DNA of 64,000 nucleotides from Priestia abyssalis (lineage in GTDB: Bacteria; Bacillota; Bacilli; Bacillales; Bacillaceae_H), in contig NZ_KV917369.1 of NCBI RefSeq assembly GCF_002019595.1, positions 2,008,417-2,072,416 of the forward strand. Reading direction: 5' to 3'. Under the pieces are notes generated by a model. The model did not search any database. It worked only from the letters and a program-made list of their open reading frames with translations, and had not been told where the DNA came from. Numbering within the stretch: position 1 is the stretch's first letter; the number at the start of each line of letters is the position of its first letter. A program made the translations under genes and the position numbers. Shown here piece by piece: positions 8,566-16,581 of this stretch.

Positions 8566-9843
8566 ATGGTGAACTTTACTTATATTAATCAAAATGTACT
8601 AGATAATCTGTTTTACATTTTAGCCAGTCTTTTTCTTTATTTTGTTTTATATGAGAATGTGAAGAGGCTCAAACGTTATAAAAAAACCCTTATGACTATA
8701 TGCATGAGTTTACCGATGATTTTAAGCATGAGATTCCCGATTTATATTGATGAGTATTGTGTTCATGACTTAAGGCAAATTCCTTTTATAATCGGTACCC
8801 TTTATGGCGGCTGGCCTGTAGGGGCTGCTTTGTTGACGATTCTATTAACCGTTAGATTCGTGTTTTATGGAGCTAATTTCCTGACGGTTATTGTTTACAT
8901 TGTGATATTTATCGCAACGGCGCTTTATTCAACAAGATTCAATACGCTGAATAGAAAGAGAAAGGTTACCGCATCCGTTTTACTGTCTTTCGTTCTTGCT
9001 GTTGTCACAACCTTTATCGCTGTTATGATGTCTGACTCTTTTCGAGTGACTGAAGCTTATGTCTTTTATTTTATCGTTCTTCCTCCAGTCATTATGTTTT
9101 TCGCTGTGTCGATCATAGAACTTTTAAGCGACGCGCTTTTTATAAGATCAAAAGTAGTAAAGCTCGAAAAAATGGAGGTCGTCAGCCAGCTTGCAGCAAG
9201 TATTTCACACGAAGTCCGGAATCCTTTAACCGTTGTGAAAGGGTTTATTGAACTGCTGAAAGATCCTGGTCTGTCTCAAGAAGTGAGGGATCAGTACATT
9301 CAACATGTGGCAAGAGAGCTTAAGAGCGCAGAGTCCATTATTAGTGATTATTTAGCCTTTGCAAAACCCGCAGCTGAAAAAGTAGAACATATTTCAATCG
9401 ATCGTGAACTAAGAAATATCATGGAAGTCATCAAGCCGCTCGCTAACATGAATTCAGTGACGATATCAGATAAACTGGTACCGGGAATGGTACTTGGCAA
9501 TACGAAATATTTTCAGCAATGTTTCTTGAACTTGATTAAAAACGGGATAGAGGCAATGCCTGACGGCGGGGAACTCTCTGTCATTTCAGCTGTAAATAAA
9601 ACTCATATGACCATCGAGATAAGTGATACCGGGGTTGGAATGACGAAAGAACAAATCAACCGTTTTGGCGAGCCTTATTATAGCAGCAAAGAAAAAGGTA
9701 CGGGATTAGGTTCAATGGTTGCGGTTCGGATCATTCAAACGATGAAGGGGACATTTGATATAAAAAGTACCTTAAATGAAGGAACAACCATCACGATCTC
9801 ATTCCCTGTTTGTATGGATGAACAGGGCGTGTCCAAGCTTTAA
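8566..9843 (+). CDS. membrane sensor histidine kinase, KinB-like
   Basis: 425 aa. The first 200 residues hold about six membrane helices of the 5TMR-LYT type, including the PFIIGTLYGGWPVGA stretch. They are followed by a cytosolic kinase core: H-box SHEVRNP with phospho-His about 215, N-box NLIKNG, G1 DTGVGM and G2 GTGLGS. Length and topology match B. subtilis KinB, a kinase that feeds phosphate to Spo0F. No response regulator gene is adjacent, as is normal for orphan phosphorelay kinases. The ATG lies five bases after TTAGGGG. KinB-type function is inferred, not shown. Confidence 0.85.
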   Translation: MVNFTYINQNVLDNLFYILASLFLYFVLYENVKRLKRYKKTLMTICMSLPMILSMRFPIYIDEYCVHDLRQIPFIIGTLYGGWPVGAALLTILLTVRFVFYGANFLTVIVYIVIFIATALYSTRFNTLNRKRKVTASVLLSFVLAVVTTFIAVMMSDSFRVTEAYVFYFIVLPPVIMFFAVSIIELLSDALFIRSKVVKLEKMEVVSQLAASISHEVRNPLTVVKGFIELLKDPGLSQEVRDQYIQHVARELKSAESIISDYLAFAKPAAEKVEHISIDRELRNIMEVIKPLANMNSVTISDKLVPGMVLGNTKYFQQCFLNLIKNGIEAMPDGGELSVISAVNKTHMTIEISDTGVGMTKEQINRFGEPYYSSKEKGTGLGSMVAVRIIQTMKGTFDIKSTLNEGTTITISFPVCMDEQGVSKL

Positions 9844-9881
9844 GTTGGCCAATACTTTTAGCTTGGACTATGAGAAGAGAG

Positions 9882-9918
9882 AAAGCATGTTTCTTGTAAA
9901 AGGGAGACATGCTTTTTT
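9882..9918 (+). terminator. rho-independent terminator after the kinase gene
   Basis: AAGCATGT and ACATGCTT form a perfect stem followed by TTTTTT, 40 bases after the kinase stop. Confidence 0.75.
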
Positions 9919-9929
9919 ATACATTGTCA

Positions 9930-9946
9930 TGGTGACAGGCACTTTT
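9930..9946 (+). repeat. half copy of GTGCCTGTC repeat at gene end
   Basis: GGTGACAGGCACTTTT is one arm of the repeat, without its partner. On the minus strand it supplies the TAA stop codon of the glycosidase gene, so its insertion may have altered the last residues of that protein. Confidence 0.5.
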
Positions 9947-11819
9947 AACCATTTCGAAAGAATAAGTTTTGGTGTAACAGGATGGATCTTATTACACCTG
10001 ATTGGGAGTAACTTGGCATGGCAATTCCTCTCGCGCGGCCTTTGCTATACCATAATTCCGGCAACAGACCGCAAAAGGAACTATTACGGTAATTGTGGTT
10101 GAAATATTTCCAGGCTTCGTTTACATCGTTTTGAACTAAAAAGGCTTCGCCTAACCAAAAAGTAGGCCCGGTCCACGGTTTCAAATCACCTTCTTCTGTT
10201 GTTAGGCTTTCGTGTCTCCAAATTCCTCCAATGAAGGGATCTTCTAATCTTTGTTGTATTGCTTTAACAGTAGGAGCAAGCCACTCTTTTGGGAAAATCG
10301 GAAATTCAGAGAAGAACAAAGTAACGGATGCATCCAATCGCTTTGTTTCCTTTGAGCGAGCTACTATGCCGTCGTGGACATTATGATAATGGATAGCCTG
10401 GAGCAATTCATATGCTCCTTGTCTAAACTGAGCCGCTTTCTCCTTTTCGCCAAGAGCTTCCACCATTTCAGCAGCCCTCATTAATCCATACGAGGAAATG
10501 GCAGAAGTCCATGTCATATGTTCAAAGGCTTCTCCTAAATGAGGGCCAAAGGTCTCCCAAATTCCCGCATCCGGTAAAATCAGTCCAGTATCATCACGGT
10601 TTTTTAAAATCCAATCAGCGGATTCGTTAATAATTTGTCGCAGGTCGCGTAAAATTTTCTGATCTTTAACTAAGGACCAAACCTGCCAAATCCCGTATAA
10701 AATGAGTCCCGTCGTATCATTTTCAAATGCATGCTCATTAGGTAAATGGGTCACAGCATTATAGGCAAAATAATAGTTCCCGTCAGGACGCTCGATTAAA
10801 TAACTAAGTGTTGCGTACAAAGCCTTTACAGCATCGTCTAGATGGCCTGATAACGCTAAAGTGGATACGATCCACAAACTATCACGAATCCACACATTTC
10901 CTTGATATGGCCTGAATCCAATAAGTATGGGAGTGCCATCTTTCTGCAAGCTCATTTTTAATACAGTGTTACTAAGTTTCCAGTAATAATCAAGTGGTGA
11001 CGGCAGTGAACCGACATCGATCGTTTCATGATGCCATGTTTCCCACATTTGTAATGTTTGCTGTTCGCTTTGTCGAATGGTTGCTAATGTATCCTCTAAT
11101 TCTTGAAGGGCCTCCTCTTTAGAATCACCAGCGGCAAATACTTGGTAAACGGGCGGGCTATACGCTTTACTGGGAATGGTTTGATCAGGAATAATAAAGG
11201 TTAAAGAAGTTGGAAGCAAACTATGTTCAAAAATGGTTGTTTGACCTCCTGTGACAGCTTTAGCAATATCTCCCGTAACTCCTTTAGCAGTAGGCGTAAC
11301 AGCTATTGCCAGCCATTGATTTGCAGAAATTCGAGAAATAAACGTGTTGTTTATTCTTTGGACAATGTTTCGAAGATGGACAACGGGATAAATGGATGCC
11401 GCTGAAGAATGATTGCGGAGTGTCTTGACTTCGATAGAGCGTATAAGTGTATTTTTAGAAGGAGGGGCCCAAGTTTTTGTCCGAACAACTGTATTCCCCT
11501 TGTGAGAGACTGCTTCATATATACCGCAGCCATTGATGTACCGAGTGTTATTTAATGATACAATTTCTCCGACTTGTCCCAAACTCTCTTGAACCATTCC
11601 ATACGGGTCATACCAAATCTTTTCATGGTGATCTTTTACTAGTACGTAAGAACCTGGTTCCTCTAATAACGAGCTTGATAAATCAAAGTTTGGATAAAAG
11701 AATTGGCTTACTTTATCGACTGGGCGGCACCCCTTATCATACTGCTGGAGCCAGGCTAATACGCTGCCATTAGAAACAGGGGCATGATTATTCTGGTTTT
11801 TACCAATGAAATACTTCAT
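9945..11819 (-). CDS. GH15-type (glucoamylase-like) glycosidase
   Basis: 624 aa, no signal peptide, so cytosolic. Residues 1-280 form a beta-rich N-terminal domain. The C-terminal half has the alternating helices of an (alpha/alpha)6 barrel, with GNVWIRDSLWIV and DGNYYFAYN. Two conserved acids stand where GH15 enzymes keep general acid and base: GIWE (Glu near 422) and LPELWY (near 585). GH15 members include glucoamylase, glucodextranase and trehalase, so hydrolysis of an alpha-glucoside is likely; the substrate is not readable. AAAGGAGGG precedes the ATG. It is a single gene, with no sugar transporter or regulator nearby. Confidence 0.8.
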   Translation of the reverse strand: MKYFIGKNQNNHAPVSNGSVLAWLQQYDKGCRPVDKVSQFFYPNFDLSSSLLEEPGSYVLVKDHHEKIWYDPYGMVQESLGQVGEIVSLNNTRYINGCGIYEAVSHKGNTVVRTKTWAPPSKNTLIRSIEVKTLRNHSSAASIYPVVHLRNIVQRINNTFISRISANQWLAIAVTPTAKGVTGDIAKAVTGGQTTIFEHSLLPTSLTFIIPDQTIPSKAYSPPVYQVFAAGDSKEEALQELEDTLATIRQSEQQTLQMWETWHHETIDVGSLPSPLDYYWKLSNTVLKMSLQKDGTPILIGFRPYQGNVWIRDSLWIVSTLALSGHLDDAVKALYATLSYLIERPDGNYYFAYNAVTHLPNEHAFENDTTGLILYGIWQVWSLVKDQKILRDLRQIINESADWILKNRDDTGLILPDAGIWETFGPHLGEAFEHMTWTSAISSYGLMRAAEMVEALGEKEKAAQFRQGAYELLQAIHYHNVHDGIVARSKETKRLDASVTLFFSEFPIFPKEWLAPTVKAIQQRLEDPFIGGIWRHESLTTEEGDLKPWTGPTFWLGEAFLVQNDVNEAWKYFNHNYRNSSFCGLLPELWYSKGRARGIAMPSYSQSGVIRSILLHQNLFFRNG

Positions 11820-12000
11820 TTATGTACCCTCCTTTACCAAAGATCCATTAGACCATAAGTTATAATATGGGAACGTAAAGGAGAATAGAAAACTTATTTA
11901 GGTTATTTTTAGATTGTTATTAGGAAAAGGCAGTTAATCATAAACCTTGAAAATAAACAGGTTTATGATTCATCATGTTATGTTTTAGCAAACTTTTTTC

Positions 12001-12029
12001 TTGAATTTATTGGAATAAAAACCTATAAT
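12001..12029 (+). promoter_or_regulatory. sigma-A promoter for diguanylate cyclase gene
   Basis: TTGAAT (12001-12006), a 17-base spacer and TATAAT (12024-12029). Transcription would start near 12,036, which rules out the TTG there as start codon and supports the ATG at 12,078. Confidence 0.7.
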
Positions 12030-12077
12030 TTATATTTGTTTCCAAATCTAATACTATATAGTCTGGGTGTTCTATTT

Positions 12078-13160
12078 ATGTTTCGAGACTTATTTATAAA
12101 TGCTTGTATTATAGTTTCTTATATATTTTTAATCAGTCGTTTTGTAAGTAATCCATTTTCACAACAGGAAATGAATAAATGGAAAATAGGTTTTTTAGCA
12201 GGTGGATTAGGTTTAATACTCATGCAGTTTACATTGCATGTGTCACCCACCGCTCTTATTGATCTTAGGCATATTGCTGTTATTATACCTGCTGTATATT
12301 TGGGTCTTTTGCCAACAGTTGTCGCTTCAACGATGATCGCGGTTGGAAGATTAGCCTTTTTTGACATAAACCCTGATAGTATAAAAGCTGCAGCAGTTAT
12401 GTTCTTATTAGGCATCGGATGCGGTCTTATTCATCGATATTCTTTTCGACTATCTTTTTTTAAAAGATGGATGATAATGAATTTATGTTGCATGGCCGCA
12501 ATCTCCATTTTGTTGCTGGACATGTTGGAATATAATTTTTCACTTCTTCTCGAAATTACCCCTTACCACTGGGTATTTTCCTTTTTAACAGCATGGTTAG
12601 CTCATTATACGATTGGTTATATTATAGAAAATAATGCTATGATCAGAAAATTAAAAGAGGAATCCACCACAGATTTCTTAACCGGTTTGAACAATACCCG
12701 TCAGTTTGATGTATTATTTGACTCGTACATCACCAGAGCACAGCGGCAGCAAAAAAGTTTATCTTTCTTGCTCCTTGATATTGACCATTTTAAAAAAGTT
12801 AATGATACGTATGGTCATGAAAGTGGAGATGAGATTTTAAGGCAGATAGGGAACATTTTATTGGAATCTACCCGATTGGGGGATATTGTTTCTCGAAATG
12901 GCGGCGAAGAATTTTCGGTAGTCTTACTTGATCGCTCGAAAAGAGATGCCGCAAGTATTGCTGACCGTATAAGACGAACGATAGAAGAATATGAATTTCA
13001 GTTATCTGATAATAAAAAGATAAACATTACGGTTTCTATCGGTGTTGCAACATATCCTGAAACCAATAATTCTAATGAATTATTCAGGAAAGCTGATGAA
13101 GCTTTGTATAAAGCAAAAAACTCAGGCAGAAACCGTGTCGTTGTATCTACATATTATTGA
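12078..13160 (+). CDS. membrane diguanylate cyclase, DgcK-like
   Basis: About 360 aa. Six N-terminal membrane helices of the 5TMR-LYT type are joined to a GGDEF domain that makes cyclic di-GMP from two GTP. The active-site motif is GGEEF (residues 275-279), with DIDHFKKVNDTYGH intact. RLGD lies five residues before GGEEF, which is the RxxD inhibitory site, so product feedback is expected. Length and architecture match B. subtilis DgcK (YhcK). The start is set by the promoter at 12,001-12,029. The gene is single, with two hairpins after it. Confidence 0.88.
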   Translation: MFRDLFINACIIVSYIFLISRFVSNPFSQQEMNKWKIGFLAGGLGLILMQFTLHVSPTALIDLRHIAVIIPAVYLGLLPTVVASTMIAVGRLAFFDINPDSIKAAAVMFLLGIGCGLIHRYSFRLSFFKRWMIMNLCCMAAISILLLDMLEYNFSLLLEITPYHWVFSFLTAWLAHYTIGYIIENNAMIRKLKEESTTDFLTGLNNTRQFDVLFDSYITRAQRQQKSLSFLLLDIDHFKKVNDTYGHESGDEILRQIGNILLESTRLGDIVSRNGGEEFSVVLLDRSKRDAASIADRIRRTIEEYEFQLSDNKKINITVSIGVATYPETNNSNELFRKADEALYKAKNSGRNRVVVSTYY

Positions 13161-13164
13161 ACTA

Positions 13165-13201
13165 CCCACCACTTCATTTTCTAACGAAAATTTGAAGTGG
13201 G
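13165..13201 (+). terminator. hairpin after diguanylate cyclase gene
   Basis: CCACTTCATTTTC pairs with GAAAATTTGAAGTGG. There is no T run, so it probably stabilises the mRNA end ahead of the true terminator at 13,248. Confidence 0.5.
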
Positions 13202-13247
13202 AGTCTTCTCTCCTAAAAAGATAAATTGGAATTTTCATCTGGACTTT

Positions 13248-13279
13248 TCCTTCGGTATCAAAGCCGGAGGATTTTTTTT
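13248..13279 (+). terminator. rho-independent terminator
   Basis: TCCTTCGG pairs with CCGGAGGA and is followed by eight T residues. Confidence 0.75.
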
Positions 13280-13454
13280 GTATGATGATATCATGGAGTT
13301 ACTGAAAGGAGCTTACTGGAAGAAGATTTGAAATGGTATAAAAACTTAAAGGAAATGAACAATAAAAAAGAATTCATCTTTATATTTTGGTCCATTCATC
13401 AAAAATAACCTTAGAAACAACAACCAAACAAAGTGAAATTTGAGGTGATTGATT

Positions 13455-13598
13455 GTGGAGTGGGAACATCAAGTGGAGCAGCTTTGCGAAGATATAGGAT
13501 TCAAAGTTCTTGCAATTGAACGAGGTTATGTTATTTTCGAAGAAGATGGAGAAGTTTTCCCTCTTCCAGAAGAAGTTGTCGCGGCATGGTTCGTTTAA
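13455..13598 (+). CDS. small acidic protein, 47 aa
   Basis: A short gene with GTG start and an excellent ribosome binding site (GAGGTGAT, about six bases upstream). It encodes VEWEHQVEQLCEDIGFKVL followed by AIERGYVIFEEDGEVFPLP and ends in EEVVAAWFV. A dedicated terminator follows 8 bases after the stop. The residue mix (amphipathic helix, then beta strands) and flanking signals indicate a real gene. I do not recognise a family. Confidence 0.65.
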   Translation: MEWEHQVEQLCEDIGFKVLAIERGYVIFEEDGEVFPLPEEVVAAWFV

Positions 13599-13605
13599 CA
13601 ACAAG

Positions 13606-13638
13606 AAAGACGAACCCTTATTAAAAGTTCGTCTTTGT
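13606..13638 (+). terminator. rho-independent terminator after 47-aa gene
   Basis: AAAGACGAAC and GTTCGTCTTT form a perfect ten-pair stem. It may serve both strands. Confidence 0.65.
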
Positions 13639-13706
13639 TAAGTGGAGAGCTGATGTTATGTACATTTACATGTTTGGCTTGCCAATTAAGATCTTTATCC
13701 TGTCAC

Positions 13707-14102
13707 TTAGAGGGGAAGATTAAATTGCCATGAAACGCCAAACTGATCGACAATCCATCCGAACTTTTTGCTGAAGGAGTAATCGCCAAGCGGCATAAGA
13801 GCTTGTCCACCTTTACTTAAGTTTTCATAAAGGTTGTCTATTTCCTCTTCTGTGTCACATGTAATAAAGATTGAAAAGGATGGAGTAAACGTAAATTCAT
13901 GCTTCACATTGCTATCAATGCACATAAATTCCTGCCCCTTCAATGAAAAGGCAGCTTGCATGACACTTCCTTCTTCGCCTGGTTCATTTGCTCCGTAACG
14001 AACAATGTTGATTATTTCGGAATCCTTTATTAAAGAAGTGTAATAATTCATAGCCTCTTCTGCATTTCCTTGAAACATCAAAAATGGTGTTACCTTTGAC
14101 AT
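13707..14102 (-). CDS. VOC superfamily protein, PhnB-like
   Basis: 131 aa with the paired beta-alpha-beta-beta-beta units of the vicinal oxygen chelate fold. It opens with VTPFLMFQGNAEEAMNYY and includes FGWIVDQFGVSWQFN, both typical of the PhnB-like group (also labelled 3-demethylubiquinone methyltransferase-like). These proteins bind small ligands or metals; most have no known role, and the methyltransferase label in databases is not evidence of that activity. AAGGAGG lies a few bases before the ATG. Single gene. Confidence 0.8.
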   Translation of the reverse strand: MSKVTPFLMFQGNAEEAMNYYTSLIKDSEIINIVRYGANEPGEEGSVMQAAFSLKGQEFMCIDSNVKHEFTFTPSFSIFITCDTEEEIDNLYENLSKGGQALMPLGDYSFSKKFGWIVDQFGVSWQFNLPL

Positions 14103-14486
14103 TTTAATGACCTCCTTAAAAATGAATGTCTCTTTTTTACTTTAATAATTCTCTTAGCTTATTCAATCCTCTTTTACTGCCTATATTATACCATTTCTAA
14201 AAAAGAAATCAAACATATGTTCTTATTCAGACTGAAAAGAAGTAGTTAGCACTCATATGTCCATAATGAAAAGTTACATGATAAGCGCTTTCGGAGGATA
14301 GGCCAATGGAAATGGCGAGTCGCCCATCCCTTATCTGAAATCGACTCATCCGAGATTTCCTTTTTAGAATATGCCTTTTCATCCCTTGAGAAGAGAGTGT
14401 TCTCGCCTAGTCTTTTGATAAAACTCTAATTCCAAATCAATGTGATATATTGTTTTCAACATTTCTAGGTGTTTATTGAAGAACAA
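14103..14486. other. intergenic region without identified feature
   Basis: TATATTATA near 14,181 could act as a -10 in either direction. An imperfect inverted repeat around GGATAGGCC...GCCCATCC (14,295-14,332) is the only structure seen. No coding frame is supported. Confidence 0.25.
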
Positions 14487-14780
14487 TTAGACGATATTTT
14501 TGTTCTCCTTTTTTACAAATAATAAGGATGTAAAATAAGTGAGGATAGCTGTTAGCAGACCTGCACCGAACAGTATGCTGCCGATAATGACAAAGTTATT
14601 TTTATATGTTTCCACAATCATGTTGTATCGGTTAGTATCAGCGACGCCGTTTTCTTGGTTAAGAAGCCACGAATCGCCTAGAGAAGTTCCGAATGAAATA
14701 CTTGAAAACATGAGAATTAAGCCCGCTATCGCTAATAAAGATGACATAATACTTAATCCTTTAATGTGTTCGTTTGACAA
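14487..14780 (-). CDS. small membrane protein, 97 aa
   Basis: Two membrane helices (IMSSLLAIAGLILMFSSIS near residues 11-29 and FVIIGSILFGAGLLTAILT near 63-81) with a polar loop of about 30 residues between them and a Lys-rich C-terminus. On the minus strand the ATG follows a GGGGGAAT-type purine run. I do not recognise the family. It stands alone. Confidence 0.55.
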   Translation of the reverse strand: MSNEHIKGLSIMSSLLAIAGLILMFSSISFGTSLGDSWLLNQENGVADTNRYNMIVETYKNNFVIIGSILFGAGLLTAILTYFTSLLFVKKENKNIV

Positions 14781-14970
14781 TTAGATTCCCCCTAAACTTA
14801 AAAAAGTTAGCTTAATCACATATCTATACTATGCTATATAATACGTTAAAATCTCCATTTAACCTGCCTTTTGAATAAGATAAGAGATGTCAATGTAGTT
14901 TCTGGCCGTTAAATAACGATCATTCTGTAGCGGATTCAATGCTCTTTATTATAAGTTCCAAAAAATACCT

Positions 14971-15029
14971 CATTCGTAGATATTGATTTCTACGAAAACA
15001 TGAGGTAAGATAATTCTTGTCGCCAGCGA
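14971..15029 (+). repeat. duplicated leader upstream of tRNA-Leu, copy A
   Basis: TTCGTAG and CTACGAA form a hairpin around ATATTGATTT, followed by GAGGTAAGATA and TTGTCGCCAGC. The same block, slightly diverged, lies at 16,357-16,415. Each copy stands 55-75 bases ahead of a tRNA-Leu(UAG) gene, so leader and tRNA were duplicated together. Confidence 0.6.
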
Positions 15030-15086
15030 AACGGTGATCAACAAAAACTGATCATTGTATGGAGCTGTCGCTAGACAATTCAATTT

Positions 15087-15167
15087 GCGGGTGTGGCGGA
15101 ATTGGCAGACGCACCAGACTTAGGATCTGGCGCCTTAGGCGTGGGGGTTCGAGTCCCTTCACCCGCA
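15087..15167 (+). tRNA. tRNA-Leu(UAG)
   Basis: Acceptor GCGGGTG pairs with CACCCGC. The anticodon stem CCAGA/TCTGG carries loop CTTAGGA (anticodon TAG). A long variable arm marks class II. CCA is not encoded. First gene of the RNA island. Confidence 0.93.
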
Positions 15168-15179
15168 CTTTTATATTTA

Positions 15180-15271
15180 GGAGAGCTGTCCGAGTGGTCG
15201 AAGGAGCACGATTGGAAATCGTGTAGATGGTTAACGCTGTCTCAAGGGTTCGAATCCCTTGCTCTCCGCCA
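15180..15271 (+). tRNA. tRNA-Ser(GGA)
   Basis: Acceptor GGAGAGC/GCTCTCC. Anticodon stem CACGA/TCGTG with loop TTGGAAA (anticodon GGA), a long variable arm, and encoded CCA. Confidence 0.93.
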
Positions 15272-15279
15272 GTTAAAAT

Positions 15280-15353
15280 AGGGGCATAGTTTAACGGTAG
15301 AACAGAGGTCTCCAAAACCTCCAGTGTGGGTTCGATTCCTACTGCCCCTGCCA
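15280..15353 (+). tRNA. tRNA-Trp(CCA)
   Basis: Acceptor AGGGGCA/TGCCCCT. Anticodon stem GAGGT/ACCTC with loop CTCCAAA (anticodon CCA). CCA end encoded. Confidence 0.93.
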
Positions 15354-15367
15354 AAATGATAAAATAT

Positions 15368-15444
<77 letters not shown>

Positions 15445-15572
15445 TATTATAGAAAAGCGAAAGCGACTGTTCAATCTTGAAAGGCGTTGGGCTTCTGACC
15501 GGGAAACCGCTCTTTGGTTTCATGGATAGAAGTGAAATGACAGAGAGATTAGGAGCCATAGCTAGATCATAA
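15445..15572. other. spacer within the RNA island
   Basis: 128 bases between tRNA-Arg and the chimeric tRNA. It contains GC-rich blocks (AGGCGTTGGGC, GACCGGGAAACCG) unlike the AT-rich spacers elsewhere, which suggests a degraded structured RNA. I cannot assign it. Confidence 0.25.
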
Positions 15573-15649
15573 CGGGGAGTAGCTCAGCTTGGTAGAGCAC
15601 TTGGTTTGGGACCAAGGGATCGCAGGTTCAAATCCTGTCCCCGCAACCA
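15573..15649 (+). tRNA. chimeric tRNA: tRNA-Pro(UGG) body with tRNA-fMet 3' end
   Basis: The 5' part (CGGGGAG acceptor strand, anticodon stem CTTGG/CCAAG with loop TTTGGGA, anticodon TGG) is tRNA-Pro. The 3' part (GCAGGTTCAAATCCTG, then CCCCGCAACCA) is that of Bacillus initiator tRNA-Met. The two acceptor strands do not match: positions 1:72, 3:70 and 6:67 are unpaired (C:A, G:G, A:C). The product is probably inactive. The crossover would lie in the T-arm sequence shared by both parents. Confidence 0.75.
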
Positions 15650-15662
15650 AATAAATTCATAT

Positions 15663-15753
15663 AGAGAAGTACCCAAGTGGCTCAAGGGGCTCCCCTGCTA
15701 AGGGAGTAGGTCGCGAACGCGGCGCGAGGGTTCGAATCCCTTCTTCTCTGCCA
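15663..15753 (+). tRNA. tRNA-Ser(GCU)
   Basis: Acceptor AGAGAAG/CTTCTCT. Anticodon stem CTCCC/GGGAG with loop CTGCTAA (anticodon GCT), a long variable arm, and encoded CCA. One base separates it from tRNA-Glu. Confidence 0.92.
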
Positions 15754-15754
15754 C

Positions 15755-15826
15755 GGCCCGTTGGTCAAGCGGTTAAGACACCGCCCTTTCACGGCGGTAA
15801 CACGGGTTCGAATCCCGTACGGGTCA
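15755..15826 (+). tRNA. tRNA-Glu(UUC)
   Basis: Acceptor GGCCCGT/ACGGGTC. Anticodon stem CCGCC/GGCGG with loop CTTTCAC (anticodon TTC). The bases after the discriminator are TCA rather than CCA, so the end must be added by the CCA enzyme. A terminator follows at once. Confidence 0.92.
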
Positions 15827-15832
15827 TCAACC

Positions 15833-15868
15833 AGGCAGTTTGCAGATAACGCAAGCTGTCTTTTTTTG
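15833..15868 (+). terminator. terminator of first tRNA block
   Basis: AGGCAGTTTGC pairs with GCAAGCTGTCT, then seven T. A homologous terminator follows the broken tRNA at 17,657. Confidence 0.8.
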
Positions 15869-15916
15869 CGTTTTCATTTCTTAGACACGATTTCCTTTGA
15901 TGCAAACGAACGAAGT

Positions 15917-16118
15917 ATGAAAGTATTTGCTGATGAAGAGCAAATCTCGTATTCATCACGGGGTGACCATCCACTTGCAGTTCGATTAATTGGCTTTTCC
16001 GGGACTGAGTTAATGCAAATGGGGTACTATTCCGATTTTATATCCATTCATACCAGGATTAATTGGCATTTTATTATGTGTATTTGCCTTCATTCGACAG
16101 AAAAAGAAAATAAATTAG
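15917..16118 (+). pseudogene. frameshifted small membrane protein remnant
   Basis: From ATG 15917 a frame encodes MKVFADEEQISYSSRGDHPL, then AVRLIGFSGTELMQMG. About there (near 16,023) the sensible reading moves to the +1 frame, giving TIPILYPFIPGLIGILLC and VFAFIRQKKKIN before TAG. The second part is a clear membrane helix with a Lys-rich stop-transfer, which no longer joins the first in frame. It lies inside the tRNA island. Family unknown. Confidence 0.4.
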
Positions 16119-16185
16119 ACAAGAATGATTTGTATATTCAGTTATCGTGGATGTTTATCATTCAATTCTTAAAATATCACAAGGA

Positions 16186-16228
16186 AATAGAGTTGGCTTT
16201 ATTAGTAAGTAAAGTCAACTCTATTTTT
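16186..16228 (+). terminator. strong terminator within the RNA island
   Basis: AAATAGAGTTGGCTTTA pairs with TAAAGTCAACTCTATTT, followed by T residues. No intact gene is directly upstream; it probably belonged to a lost one. Confidence 0.7.
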
Positions 16229-16356
16229 TACCTTAAATCAAAACGCAGCCTTTATTTAAAATTGGATAGAGCGTTAGCAGAAAAAGATTTTGGCACATTT
16301 CTCATACTGTAACAGAAGCGACCGCTCTTCTTGTGCGCTCATTTCCAATAAATACT

Positions 16357-16415
16357 AACTTCGTAGATATTGATTTCTGCGAAGTTATAAGGTAAGATAG
16401 ATTTTGTCGCCAGCA
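16357..16415 (+). repeat. duplicated leader upstream of tRNA-Leu, copy B
   Basis: A diverged copy of the block at 14,971: CTTCGTAG and CTGCGAAG form the hairpin around ATATTGATTT, followed by AAGGTAAGATAG and TTGTCGCCAGC. It precedes the second tRNA-Leu. Confidence 0.6.
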
Positions 16416-16485
16416 AGACAATTATTGAAAAGTGGTGGCGTGAAGAGAGCACGATCGAAAGTTAAAGATTTAAAATTAATACTAT

Positions 16486-16567
16486 GCGGGTGTGGCGGAA
16501 TTGGCAGACGCACCAGACTTAGGATCTGGCGCCTTCGTGCGTGGGGGTTCGAGTCCCTTCACCCGCA
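16486..16567 (+). tRNA. tRNA-Leu(UAG), copy 2
   Basis: Same as the gene at 15,087 except for the variable arm (GCCTTCGTGCGTG in place of GCCTTAGGCGTG). CCA is not encoded. rnpB begins about 15 bases downstream. Confidence 0.92.
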
Positions 16568-16581
16568 CTTTTTTACTACTC

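Noticed and set aside
15052-15354. 100-codon minus-strand ORF and similar plus-strand ORFs over the tRNA genes
   Set aside because: Translations of tRNA-Leu, Ser and Trp genes; no ribosome site.
15755-15829. tRNA-Glu as a pseudogene because of its TCA end
   Set aside because: The cloverleaf is fully paired; a non-encoded CCA is normal for many Bacillus tRNAs.
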